From positions 1 to 64,000 of the forward strand of contig NZ_SMMX01000016.1 of assembly GCF_004345005.1 (NCBI RefSeq): a DNA stretch of 64,000 nt. The letters are read 5' to 3'. Positions 18,684 to 25,230 of this stretch are shown here, in pieces (positions within the stretch are counted from its first letter, which is position 1; each line of letters begins with the position of its first letter). The DNA is from Extibacter muris. Its GTDB lineage: Bacteria > Bacillota > Clostridia > Lachnospirales > Lachnospiraceae. The position numbers were made by a program, and so were the translations under genes. The notes below the pieces were generated by a model. That model was given only the letters and a program-made list of their open reading frames with translations. It searched no databases and was not told the origin of the DNA.

Positions 18684-19442
18684 ATGAATAAGAGGCAAAG
18701 ACCAGCAAAGAAAAGAAAAGGTGCTACCGCCGCAGTAGTAGTATGCTTTGTGGCAGCGATTGCAATAGTTGGAACATATACATTCAGGGATTATAGGAAA
18801 ACCCAGGAGGAACAACAGCTCGCACAGGCGGAAGAGACCGATGACACAAAAGAGGAAAAGATGGAAGAACCAACCGAGACAGCGAACAATGATCTTGTCA
18901 TCAATACGACAGAGAACGATGACAAGCAAGATGTAAATGACAACTCGGACGATACGGCAGACGGAGCGGCCGCAAATGAAAACCAGAATACCCAGGCGAC
19001 GGCTGGATCAGGAACATCTGTACATTTTACAGAAGACAGCCAGCTGCTGTGGCCGGTAGACGGCAACATCCTGATGAACTACAGCATGGATAAGACAGTT
19101 TATTTCTCGACACTTGACCAGTATAAGTACAACCCGGCTCTGGTTATATCAGGCGCAGAAGGCGACCAGGTCATCTCAGCAGCACCGGGAATCATCAAAT
19201 CCATCGACGTGAGCGCGGAGACAGGAACAACAGTAAACGTAGATATCGGTAACGGATACGAACTTTTTTACGGACAGCTGAAGGAAGTACCGGTTAAAGT
19301 AGGAGATTACGTGGAGGCTAAAAGCGTGCTCGGCTATATCAGCCAGCCGACAAAATACTACAGCGTAGAAGGCAGCAACGTATACTTTGAAATGAGAAAA
19401 GACGGACAGCCAGTAAACCCAATGGAATACCTCGCAGAATAA
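18684..19442 (+). CDS. spoIIQ: SpoIIQ-like protein with degenerate LytM/M23 domain
   Basis: A 252-residue protein with a short basic N-terminus, one membrane helix (about residues 14-33), an acidic Asn/Asp-rich linker (about 34-110) and a C-terminal LytM fold starting at WPVDGNILMNYSMDKTVYF. M23 peptidases need HxxxD and HxH zinc ligands. Here the equivalent strands read NPALVISGAEGDQV and VYFEMRKDG, with no suitable histidines, so it should be inactive as a peptidase. That fits a forespore structural partner that binds SpoIIIAH across the septum. Location after spoIID supports SpoIIQ. GGTGG lies upstream of the ATG. Confidence 0.85.
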   Translation: MNKRQRPAKKRKGATAAVVVCFVAAIAIVGTYTFRDYRKTQEEQQLAQAEETDDTKEEKMEEPTETANNDLVINTTENDDKQDVNDNSDDTADGAAANENQNTQATAGSGTSVHFTEDSQLLWPVDGNILMNYSMDKTVYFSTLDQYKYNPALVISGAEGDQVISAAPGIIKSIDVSAETGTTVNVDIGNGYELFYGQLKEVPVKVGDYVEAKSVLGYISQPTKYYSVEGSNVYFEMRKDGQPVNPMEYLAE

Positions 19443-19454
19443 AAGTATGATGAT

Positions 19455-19530
19455 GGGGACGGAGGAAAATTAAAAAACCTCCGTCCCTAATTCGATTTAA
19501 GGTGTCCCTTTTTAAAATATCGGTGTCCCC
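19455..19530. repeat. Palindromic element 2 (GGGACGG family)
   Basis: Arms GGGACGGAGG (19456-19465) and CCTCCGTCCC (19478-19487) flank a 12-base A-rich loop. Two copies of GGTGTCCC follow (19501-19508 and 19522-19529), matching the outer arms of other family members. It lies after the SpoIIQ-like gene and may also terminate it. Confidence 0.7.
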
Positions 19531-19593
19531 GGTGTTGCCAAGCAAAAAGTCAAAGCTTATAATATAAGGCATAAGGAGAGAGGATTCGGCTTT

Positions 19594-19884
19594 ATGAATT
19601 ATACATACATACTAAAGTGCAAGGATGGTACATTGTATACTGGGTGGACGAATGACTTGGAAAAGCGCCTCAATGCCCATAACTGTGGAAAAGGAAGCAA
19701 ATATACCCGGATGCGGCGGCCGGTGGAGCTGGTATATTATGAAGAATACGGAACAAAAAATGAGGCTATGAGCAGAGAATATGCGATAAAACATATGAAG
19801 CGGAAAGAAAAGGAAGTGCTGCTGAAGAAAGCTGAAGGGTATAAAGGGACAGGGGGAACTGAAATGGGGACGGAGGAAATCTAG
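19594..19884 (+). CDS. GIY-YIG domain protein (UPF0213 / YhbQ-like)
   Basis: A 96-residue single-domain GIY-YIG protein. The motif residues are visible as YTYILKC and LYTGWT, followed by the conserved arginine helix (DLEKRLNAHN), a tyrosine (KYTRMRRPVELVYYEEY) and a catalytic glutamate-type region KNEAMSREYAIK. YhbQ-type proteins are putative structure-specific nucleases, largely uncharacterised. The last 13 codons (KGTGGTEMGTEEI) are written by the left arm of the 86-bp palindrome, and the stop codon is at its centre. A second palindromic element lies about 110 bases before the gene. Confidence 0.85.
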   Translation: MNYTYILKCKDGTLYTGWTNDLEKRLNAHNCGKGSKYTRMRRPVELVYYEEYGTKNEAMSREYAIKHMKRKEKEVLLKKAEGYKGTGGTEMGTEEI

Positions 19885-19925
19885 ATTTCCTCCGTCCCCA
19901 TTTCAGTTCCCCCTGTCCCTTTATA
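19840..19925. repeat. Perfect 86-bp palindrome (element 3, GGGACGG family)
   Basis: The two 43-base arms, 19840-19882 and 19883-19925, are exact reverse complements with no spacer; the centre is CTAG. It contains both family arms: outer GGGACAGGGGGAACTGAAAT and inner GGGGACGGAGGAAAT. The stop codon of the GIY-YIG gene falls at the centre and the stop codon of the convergent hemolysin III-like gene falls in the right arm. As RNA it would form a very long hairpin and could terminate both genes. Confidence 0.95.
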
Positions 19926-20583
19926 AAATAAATACATACATAAGTATAAAGTGGCATACGCTTCCACCCATAACGAACAGGTGGAATATTTCATGGCTTC
20001 CAAAATATTTGTGCTTTGTATTAAATATAGGAAGCTTTAGTGCATAGATGACTCCCCCTATAGTATAGATGATGCCACCTGCCAAAAGCCAGCCGAATGC
20101 GGACGGAGACAGTGAATTCAGTATCTGGGTGAATGCAAGTACGCAAGTCCATCCCATTCCGATGTATAATACAGATGATATCCACTTTGGGCAATATACC
20201 CAGAATGCTTTGATTAGGATGCCAACGATAGCTATCCCCCATACGACAGACAGGAGTATAGCTCCGAGCTTCCCTTTCAATACTAACAGACATATCGGGG
20301 TATAGCTGCCGGCTATCAATACGCTAATCATCATGTGGTCTATCTTTTTCAAAATAGTATTAACTCTTTCGGACTTATTAAATGTATGGTAAATGGTGCT
20401 TGCTGCATATAGTAATATCAGGCTTATCGCATATACTGTAATCGATATGATATATATTCTGCTCGGCTCATTTGCCGCCTTTATCAACAAAGGTACAGCT
20501 GCAAAGATTGCCATCAGCATACCTATAAAATGTGTTATTGCGCTCCCTGGATCTTTAATGCGCGATTTGATTGCTTCTGCCAT
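19921..20583 (-). CDS. Hemolysin III family protein (TrhA / PAQR-like)
   Basis: A 220-residue protein with seven predicted membrane helices. It has the family's conserved histidines: ITHFIGMLMA near the N-terminus, STIYHTF after helix 2, and the C-terminal HEIFHLFVMGGSVCHF. Members are integral membrane proteins related to PAQR receptors with a presumed zinc site; in bacteria they are linked to membrane-fluidity homeostasis, while the hemolysin name is historical. GGAGG precedes the start. The stop codon overlaps the 86-bp palindrome. Confidence 0.9.
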   Translation of the reverse strand: MAEAIKSRIKDPGSAITHFIGMLMAIFAAVPLLIKAANEPSRIYIISITVYAISLILLYAASTIYHTFNKSERVNTILKKIDHMMISVLIAGSYTPICLLVLKGKLGAILLSVVWGIAIVGILIKAFWVYCPKWISSVLYIGMGWTCVLAFTQILNSLSPSAFGWLLAGGIIYTIGGVIYALKLPIFNTKHKYFGSHEIFHLFVMGGSVCHFILMYVFIL

Positions 20584-20704
20584 ACTACTGCCTCCTGAAA
20601 CTAAAATATTAATAGACCGATATGTAGTTTTAAAAACTACATATCCTATATGAGTATATTATACCCATTATAATAAAAATGCAACCCTGAATTAGAAAAT
20701 AAAA

Positions 20705-20778
20705 GGGACAGGGAAAAACGAGATGGGGACGGAGGAAAATTCATTTTCCTCCGTCCCCATCTCGTTTTTCCCTGTCCC
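20705..20778. repeat. Nested palindromic element 4 (GGGACGG family)
   Basis: Two perfect 36-base arms (20705-20740 and 20743-20778) separated by TC. The half-site carries GGGACAGGGAAAAACGAGAT followed by GGGGACGGAGGAAAAT. It lies in the region between two divergent genes, upstream of both, so it cannot serve as a terminator for either. This argues for an inserted repeat element. Confidence 0.93.
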
Positions 20779-20889
20779 CTTCTCTTTTCTCCGTCTACTG
20801 GACTGCTCTATTTTGATAATACTGGTTATTTTGACATATCCAATTTGATGATATTATTTGTATAGACTATTAAGAAAGGAATGTTTCAT

Positions 20890-21492
20890 ATGAACAGGAA
20901 TAACAGGACCATTATAAAATTGGCGCAGACGGCTATTTTGGCAGCATTATGCTATGTTGCCTTCACATACCTGCAGATTAAGATACCTATGCCCGGTGGA
21001 GACGCAACATCAATACACATTGGTAATGCATTTTGCGTACTTGGAGCGCTGCTTCTGGGAGGATGGTATGGGGGCATTGCGGGAGCTATTGGTATGAGCA
21101 TCGCTGATATCATGGATCCGATTTACATTACAGTAGCACCTAAGACTTTTGTACTGAAGCTGTGTATAGGCCTGATAACAGGATTGGTGGCGCACAGGAT
21201 AGGAAGAATCGATGTAAGCAGCGACAAGAAACATGTATTTAAATGGAGTATCATAGCTTCTGTGGCCGGACTAGGCTTTAATGTGGCTGCTGATCCGGTT
21301 GTTGGTTACTTTTACAAGATGTACGTTCTGGGGCAGCCGCAGAAGATGGCAGAGGTGCTTGCAAAGTGGAGTACGGCCACTACATTTGTCAATGCGGTCA
21401 TATCAACTGTACTTGTGGCATGTCTGTACAATGCCGTCAGGCCGATAATGCTCCGAAGCGGGATGCTAGTTAAAAGAGAAAAGAATGTGTGA
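20890..21492 (+). CDS. ECF transporter S component (PF07155-like)
   Basis: A roughly 200-residue protein with six predicted membrane helices. It matches substrate-binding S components of energy-coupling-factor vitamin transporters: AILAALCYVAFTYLQIKIPM in helix 1, GGWYGGIAGAIGMSIADIMDP in the middle and a C-terminal FNVAADPVVGYFYK segment. Such proteins capture a vitamin or similar small molecule and work with a shared EcfA/A'/T module, which is not in this window. The substrate cannot be read from the sequence. The ATG at 20890 has AAAGGA 9 bases upstream; the ATG at 20881 directly abuts that site. TTGACA at 20831 may be its -35 element. Confidence 0.85.
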   Translation: MNRNNRTIIKLAQTAILAALCYVAFTYLQIKIPMPGGDATSIHIGNAFCVLGALLLGGWYGGIAGAIGMSIADIMDPIYITVAPKTFVLKLCIGLITGLVAHRIGRIDVSSDKKHVFKWSIIASVAGLGFNVAADPVVGYFYKMYVLGQPQKMAEVLAKWSTATTFVNAVISTVLVACLYNAVRPIMLRSGMLVKREKNV

Positions 21493-21513
21493 CAAATTAA
21501 ACGGAAAATAAAT

Positions 21514-21549
21514 TGGGGACGGAGGTTTTTTCATTTTCCTCCGTCCCCA
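21514..21549. repeat. Palindromic element 5 (GGGACGG family)
   Basis: Arms TGGGGACGGAGG (21514-21525) and CCTCCGTCCCCA (21538-21549) flank a T-rich loop. It lies between the convergent S-component and rubrerythrin genes and probably works as a terminator in both directions. Confidence 0.8.
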
Positions 21550-21554
21550 TATTA

Positions 21555-22091
21555 TTAATAGTTCTCTACTTTACGTTCAAAATGTGCTCTTGGATGTGCA
21601 CAGACGGGACATTCTTCCGGAGCTTCTTCTCCGTAGTAGATGTAACCACAGTTGTTGCATTTCCAGCCAAGCGGAGCATCTCCCTTGAAAGTCTTGCCGG
21701 CCTTGAAGCTTTCAAGCAGCTTGCCGTAGCGTTTCTCATGGGCAGCTTCTACTTCGGCTACGCCTTCGAATCTCTTCGCAAGATCCTCGAATCCTTCTTC
21801 TCTTGCTTCTTCAGCCATGCGTTTGTACATGTCTGTCCACTCGAAATTCTCACCTGCAACAGCGTCTTCTAGGTTTGCTTCCACATCACCGATTCCGTGG
21901 AATTCTTTAAACCATAATTTGGCGTGCTCTTTTTCCTGGTCGGCTGTCTCCAAGAAAATGTTGGACATCTGGACAAAACCGGCTTTTCTAGCAGCGGAAG
22001 CATAGTATGTATATTTGTTGCGCGCCTGTGATTCACCGGCAAAAGCTTCCATAAGGTTCTTTTCAGTTTTTGTTCCTGCATACTTTGACAT
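21555..22091 (-). CDS. rbr: Rubrerythrin
   Basis: A 178-residue non-heme iron protein that reduces hydrogen peroxide in the cytoplasm of anaerobes. The N-terminal ferritin-like diiron domain has [13 protein letters not shown] and [11 protein letters not shown], and [10 protein letters not shown] in the second half. The C-terminal rubredoxin domain has CNNCGYIY and CPVC. The domain order is that of classical rubrerythrin. It has its own promoter inside the end of the upstream reverse-rubrerythrin gene and a hairpin in its leader. Next to revRbr and perR it forms a peroxide-defence cluster. Confidence 0.96.
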   Translation of the reverse strand: MSKYAGTKTEKNLMEAFAGESQARNKYTYYASAARKAGFVQMSNIFLETADQEKEHAKLWFKEFHGIGDVEANLEDAVAGENFEWTDMYKRMAEEAREEGFEDLAKRFEGVAEVEAAHEKRYGKLLESFKAGKTFKGDAPLGWKCNNCGYIYYGEEAPEECPVCAHPRAHFERKVENY

Positions 22092-22114
22092 ATCAAAATC
22101 CTCCTTTGAAATTG

Positions 22115-22146
22115 AGGACGGTGAAATCTCAGATTTTCACCGTCCT
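22115..22146 (-). other. Hairpin in the rubrerythrin leader
   Basis: Inverted arms at 22115-22129 and 22131-22146 (one base bulged) contain AGGACGGTGAAA. On the minus strand the hairpin lies between the promoter and the AAAGGAGG ribosome-binding site and has no T-run, so it is more likely an mRNA stabiliser or degenerate palindromic element than a terminator. Confidence 0.6.
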
Positions 22147-22183
22147 GCTTAGTATTCCACAACATTATGCTGTCGTTGCCTCT

Positions 22184-22212
22184 ATTATATCCTATCCAAA
22201 GTATCTCTTCAA
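22184..22212 (-). promoter_or_regulatory. Putative rubrerythrin promoter
   Basis: On the minus strand, TTGAAG (22212-22207) lies 17 bases from TATAAT (22189-22184). The -35 hexamer is within the last codons of the upstream reverse-rubrerythrin gene. Confidence 0.55.
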
Positions 22213-22734
22213 TAAGCCTTCGAATGCCTTTCCGTGACGGGCTTCATCTCTTGCCATTTCATGAACCGTATCATGAATTGCGTCCAGGTTAGCAGCTTTA
22301 GCACGTTTTGCAAGGTCAAACTTACCTGCAGTTGCGCCGTTCTCAGCATCCACTCTCATTTCGAGGTTCTTCTTTGTGCTGTCTGTGACAACTTCGCCTA
22401 ACAGTTCTGCAAACTTAGATGCATGCTCAGCCTCTTCATAAGCAGCCTTTTCCCAGTATAGACCGATCTCCGGATAACCTTCTCTGTGAGCAACTCTTGC
22501 CATTGCAAGATACATGCCTACTTCTGAACATTCACCCTCGAAGTTAGCTCTTAAGTCAGCAAGGATGTCTTCGCTTACTCCTTTTGCCACTCCTACTACG
22601 TGCTCAGCAGCCCATTCTCTGTCACCTGTCTGCTCTTTGAACTTCTCAGCCGGTGCATGACAGACTGGACATTCAGCCGGTGCAGCCTCTCCCTCGTGAA
22701 CATAACCACATACTGTACAAACAAATTTTTTCAT
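22192..22734 (-). CDS. Reverse rubrerythrin (rubredoxin domain first)
   Basis: A 180-residue protein with the rubredoxin iron site at the N-terminus (C6, C9, C22, C25 in FVCTVCGYV and CPVCHAP) and the ferritin-like diiron domain after it ([44 protein letters not shown]). This order is reversed from classical rubrerythrin. Clostridial reverse rubrerythrins act as terminal components of NADH-dependent peroxide and oxygen reduction. A perfect PerR-type operator lies 39 bases upstream of the start, so peroxide induction is expected. Confidence 0.93.
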   Translation of the reverse strand: MKKFVCTVCGYVHEGEAAPAECPVCHAPAEKFKEQTGDREWAAEHVVGVAKGVSEDILADLRANFEGECSEVGMYLAMARVAHREGYPEIGLYWEKAAYEEAEHASKFAELLGEVVTDSTKKNLEMRVDAENGATAGKFDLAKRAKAANLDAIHDTVHEMARDEARHGKAFEGLLKRYFG

Positions 22735-22772
22735 GATAAATCTCTCCTTTTCTTATATGTTATTTTTATTTC

Positions 22773-22801
22773 TTAATATTAGTAATAGTTACTAATATTA
22801 A
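22773..22801. promoter_or_regulatory. PerR/Fur-type operator upstream of reverse rubrerythrin
   Basis: A perfect inverted repeat of two 13-base arms (22773-22785, 22789-22801) with a 3-base centre. The core is TAGTAATAGTTACTA. It is AT-rich and of Fur-family box type, and lies between reverse rubrerythrin and perR. Confidence 0.8.
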
Positions 22802-22842
22802 TTTAGCATATATATTATCTTTTGTCAATCCTAATTTCAAAT

Positions 22843-23241
22843 TTATTTTTCTTTTTCCAGGCAGTCCTTACAGGTACCATAGAAAAGGGTGGTGTGAGAT
22901 GTAACCTTCCCATCAAAGATGGAATCTGCCGCATTATTTATAGAAGCAATTTCTTCAGACGACATCTCAAGATCTTCTACTTTACCGCATGAACAACATA
23001 CTACATGGTAATGAGGCTCCGTCCGCCCGTCAAAACGGTCGCCGCCGTCAGGAGTCGTAATTTTAACCGCGTCGCCTATATCAGCTAGTAGATTGAGATT
23101 ACGGTAAACGGTACCAAGGCTTATATTAGGAAATTCTTCTTTGACGTGCATATATACGGTATCGGCTGTAGGGTGTTCAACAGTGCCGGCCAGATACTCT
23201 TTGATAGAGGCCCTTTGCCTGCTGTATTTCAAATTCGCCAT
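22843..23241 (-). CDS. perR: Fur-family peroxide-responsive repressor
   Basis: A 132-residue winged-helix regulator of the Fur superfamily. The DNA-binding domain carries HPTADTVYMHVKEEFPNISL and GTVYRNLNLLADIG. The dimerisation domain has HYHVVCCSCGKVEDL and a second CKDC pair, which form the structural zinc site. PerR, rather than Fur or Zur, is chosen because it is next to rubrerythrin and reverse rubrerythrin and because matching operators lie upstream of it and of reverse rubrerythrin. It probably represses itself and the peroxide genes. GGAGG precedes the start. Confidence 0.9.
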   Translation of the reverse strand: MANLKYSRQRASIKEYLAGTVEHPTADTVYMHVKEEFPNISLGTVYRNLNLLADIGDAVKITTPDGGDRFDGRTEPHYHVVCCSCGKVEDLEMSSEEIASINNAADSIFDGKVTSHTTLFYGTCKDCLEKEK

Positions 23242-23263
23242 CTACGCATCCTCCTTTCAATAA

Positions 23264-23278
23264 TAATAACAATTACTA
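23264..23278. promoter_or_regulatory. PerR-type operator upstream of perR
   Basis: TAATAACAATTACTA resembles the operator core in front of reverse rubrerythrin (same right half TTACTA, left half one base different). It is about 22 bases upstream of the perR start, consistent with autoregulation. Confidence 0.6.
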
Positions 23279-23327
23279 TAACCAGCATAAAGCAGAGAAG
23301 TCCATTTGTCAACTCTAAAATCGAGTA

Positions 23328-23343
23328 TGTAACAATTTGTAAC
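23328..23343 (+). promoter_or_regulatory. Direct-repeat regulator site (TGTAAC-N4-TGTAAC)
   Basis: Two TGTAAC hexamers with identical following AATT lie about 100 bases upstream of the promoter of the NlpC/P60 gene. They match the half-site of WalR/PhoP-type response regulators (TGTWAH), though the spacing is one base shorter than the WalR norm. Confidence 0.5.
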
Positions 23344-23418
23344 AATTATAATAATATATTCGCTTATAAATGGTAAAAAAAGGAAGAAATATGACGATAA
23401 AAACACGCTGAAATAGCC

Positions 23419-23447
23419 TTGACATTAATGGACAGCATTGATATAAT
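23419..23447 (+). promoter_or_regulatory. Consensus sigma-A promoter of the NlpC/P60 gene
   Basis: TTGACA (23419-23424), 17 bases, TATAAT (23442-23447): a full consensus match, with the expected start near 23454 and a leader of about 62 bases. Confidence 0.85.
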
Positions 23448-23461
23448 ATCACCGTAACATA

Positions 23462-23478
23462 TGTAACAATTCTGTAAC
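23462..23478 (+). promoter_or_regulatory. WalR-like box (TGTAAC-N5-TGTAAC)
   Basis: TGTAAC at 23462-23467 and 23473-23478 are separated by AATTC, the exact architecture of the WalR box (TGTWAH-N5-TGTWAH). A further CGTAAC sits at 23453-23458. The box is just downstream of the predicted transcription start, a position that would suit repression. Confidence 0.6.
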
Positions 23479-23515
23479 AATTACAAAAGATAAGAAAACA
23501 TAAAGGAGGGAGTTT

Positions 23516-24418
23516 ATGGATTCTATTCTTAGAAAGGGATTGTTCCTAGTTACCGTTACAGGAGCTTTGGCATCTTTTCCTGTCACAGCATCGGCTGCAG
23601 ATACGGATGCTTCAGGAATAATGCCGAGTGTCGGAATTGAGGAGGTACTGAATGATTGCTATACTTCACAAAATGATATAGAAGTAGAAGACTATCTCGT
23701 ACCTACACGTAAGGGTGAGTATTTAGATATGGCGTTTGCCAATGTTCAATCATTTCTTTATATTAGGAGTGAACCAACAAAAGAAAGCGAGTGGGTAGGC
23801 AAGTTATATCCTGATTATGCCGCCAAGGTCATAGGTCCGGTGGGCGAGTGGACGAAGATTCAGTCCGGTTCTGTTACTGGCTATGTATACTCTGAGTATA
23901 TTATAATAGGAAATAACGCAGAGCAGAAGGCCCAGGAAATGGTGCAGAGCTCGGAGGCCGAGGTCCCGGAGGAGGCATTTACTTACGCAGAATCAAAAGA
24001 GGAAGAGGAGGCAAGGCTGGCCCAGGAAGCAGAAGAAGCGGCAGCTAAGGCGGCAGAAGAGGCTCAGGCGAAAGCCGGAACGGGACAAGCTGTCGTAGAT
24101 TATGCCTGCCAGTTCATTGGAAATCCGTACGTATGGGGTGGCACAAGCCTCACAAACGGCGCGGACTGTTCCGGCTTTGTACAGTCTGTATATGCCCACT
24201 TCGGAGTCAGCCTGCCAAGGACGACATGGGATATGGAAAATGTCGGAACGCCTGTCAGCTATGACCAGGCCATTCCGGGAGATATCATACTCTATGACGG
24301 CCATGTGGGAATCTACATGGGAGACGGGCAGATCGTAAATGCCATCAACAGTTCCAGAGGAATCGGCATCCTGCCGGCCACTTACACGACCATTCTTACT
24401 GTAAGACGACTAATTTAG
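23516..24418 (+). CDS. Secreted NlpC/P60 peptidoglycan endopeptidase with SH3 domain
   Basis: A 300-residue secreted wall hydrolase. It has a signal peptide (about residues 1-27, ending TASAA), an SH3b domain (about 70-145, LYIRSEPTKES...WTKIQSGSVTGYVYSEY), an Ala/Glu-rich helical linker (about 150-190) and an NlpC/P60 domain (about 192-300). The catalytic cysteine is in NGADCSGFVQ and the histidine in DGHVGIYMGDG; the usual third polar residue is Asn in NAINSS. It should cleave stem peptides (D-Glu-type bonds). Strong AAAGGAGGG site, consensus promoter and WalR-like boxes upstream point to control by a cell-wall two-component system. Confidence 0.92.
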   Translation: MDSILRKGLFLVTVTGALASFPVTASAADTDASGIMPSVGIEEVLNDCYTSQNDIEVEDYLVPTRKGEYLDMAFANVQSFLYIRSEPTKESEWVGKLYPDYAAKVIGPVGEWTKIQSGSVTGYVYSEYIIIGNNAEQKAQEMVQSSEAEVPEEAFTYAESKEEEEARLAQEAEEAAAKAAEEAQAKAGTGQAVVDYACQFIGNPYVWGGTSLTNGADCSGFVQSVYAHFGVSLPRTTWDMENVGTPVSYDQAIPGDIILYDGHVGIYMGDGQIVNAINSSRGIGILPATYTTILTVRRLI

Positions 24419-24438
24419 ATAGATACGAAAGCAGAACT

Positions 24439-24467
24439 AAAGCCCCGCGGCATACAGGGGCTTTTTC
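24439..24467 (+). terminator. Intrinsic terminator
   Basis: Arms AAAGCCCC (24439-24446) and GGGGCTTT (24457-24464) followed by T residues, 20 bases after the NlpC/P60 stop codon. Confidence 0.8.
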
Positions 24468-24589
24468 TTTTGAGGACAAGATTGAACTATAAATTCTGAC
24501 ATGGAAATTACTGGAAATGGCACTTTTTGTCGACTGGATGTACAATATACACAAAAATGTAAAAAATAGGGAAATAATGTAAAAAGGAC

Positions 24590-24669
24590 TTATCCAAGTT
24601 ATCCACATCAAAACAAGTGAAAAAGGTGGAAAAAGTGCAGTTTTTCAAAATTTATCCACATTATCCACA
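24590..24669 (+). other. Cluster of DnaA-box-like 9-mers
   Basis: Four 9-mers in the same orientation: TTATCCAAG (24590-24598), then exact TTATCCACA at 24599-24607, 24652-24660 and 24661-24669. They form two back-to-back tandem pairs. The 460-base gap around them is AT-rich, with a terminator before and a promoter after. No dnaA, dnaN or rpmH is in the window, so this may be a DnaA-box cluster that titrates or regulates DnaA rather than oriC itself. Confidence 0.8.
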
Positions 24670-24820
24670 TAAAAAGATAGTATTTTGGTGGATTACTCAG
24701 GGCAAATAAAAGAACAGACGTTTTGTGAAGTTATGATAAAAATTATATTTTGTCGAAAAAAAGTGAAAAAGATGTTGACATTTGAGAAGTCAAATTTTAG
24801 GAATTAATTGACGGAAAATG

Positions 24821-24849
24821 TTTACACAATGATAAATTACGTATATAAT
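24821..24849 (+). promoter_or_regulatory. Putative promoter of the DUF1858 gene
   Basis: TTTACA (24821-24826), 17 bases, TATAAT (24844-24849), 33 bases before the start codon. Confidence 0.65.
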
Positions 24850-24881
24850 GGAAACACTTAGAGAGAAAAGGAGGCGTCATG

Positions 24882-25082
24882 ATGGCAAAGGTCAGTAAAG
24901 ATATGACTATTGGTGAAATTCTCAGCATCAACCCGGATGTTGCACCAATACTCATGGAAATCGGAATGCATTGTCTTGGCTGCCCGTCCGCACAGGGAGA
25001 GTCTCTGGCTGAGGCGGCTATGGTTCATGGCATAGATGCAGACTTATTAGAAGAGAAGATTAATGCGTTTTTGAATGCTTAA
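24882..25082 (+). CDS. DUF1858 redox-disulfide domain protein
   Basis: A 66-residue protein of the DUF1858 family, found alone or next to hybrid-cluster proteins and related to the N-terminus of ScdA. The hallmark is the C-x-x-C pair in [16 protein letters not shown] (here [12 protein letters not shown]), preceded by [18 protein letters not shown] redox or iron-sulfur-handling role is proposed for the family but unproven. The ATG at 24882 has AGGAGG 7 bases upstream; the ATG three bases earlier is also possible. It stands alone between a promoter and a terminator, next to the DnaA-box cluster. Confidence 0.88.
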   Translation: MAKVSKDMTIGEILSINPDVAPILMEIGMHCLGCPSAQGESLAEAAMVHGIDADLLEEKINAFLNA

Positions 25083-25098
25083 TGAGATAGCGCATATG

Positions 25099-25133
25099 AA
25101 AAGTGCTCTGGGACAGGCCCAGTGCACTTTTTT
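25099..25133 (+). terminator. Intrinsic terminator after the DUF1858 gene
   Basis: A 14-bp stem (25099-25112 with 25118-25131, one mismatch), 5-base loop and T-run. Confidence 0.85.
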
Positions 25134-25183
25134 CTATATATAACAGCACAGCTGTGGCATTGCATGGCCCCTTTGGAAAAGAC

Positions 25184-25219
25184 ACCGCCCGGCAGCTGGT
25201 TTTCCAGCTGCCGGGCGGT
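25184..25219 (-). terminator. Intrinsic terminator of mecA
   Basis: A perfect, very GC-rich 16-bp stem (25184-25199 with 25204-25219) with a TTTT loop, 11 bases beyond the mecA stop codon; on the minus strand it is followed by a T-rich tract. Confidence 0.85.
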
Positions 25220-25230
25220 AGTCTTCGTTA

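Noticed and set aside
19455-21549. Simple rho-independent terminators as a full explanation for the palindromes
   Set aside because: Some members do follow genes, but one lies upstream of two divergent genes and the arms share a conserved sequence far beyond what termination needs.
24419-24881. oriC
   Set aside because: DnaA boxes and AT-rich DNA are present, but dnaA, dnaN, recF and rpmH are absent, and no opposing boxes were found. Reported instead as a DnaA-box cluster.
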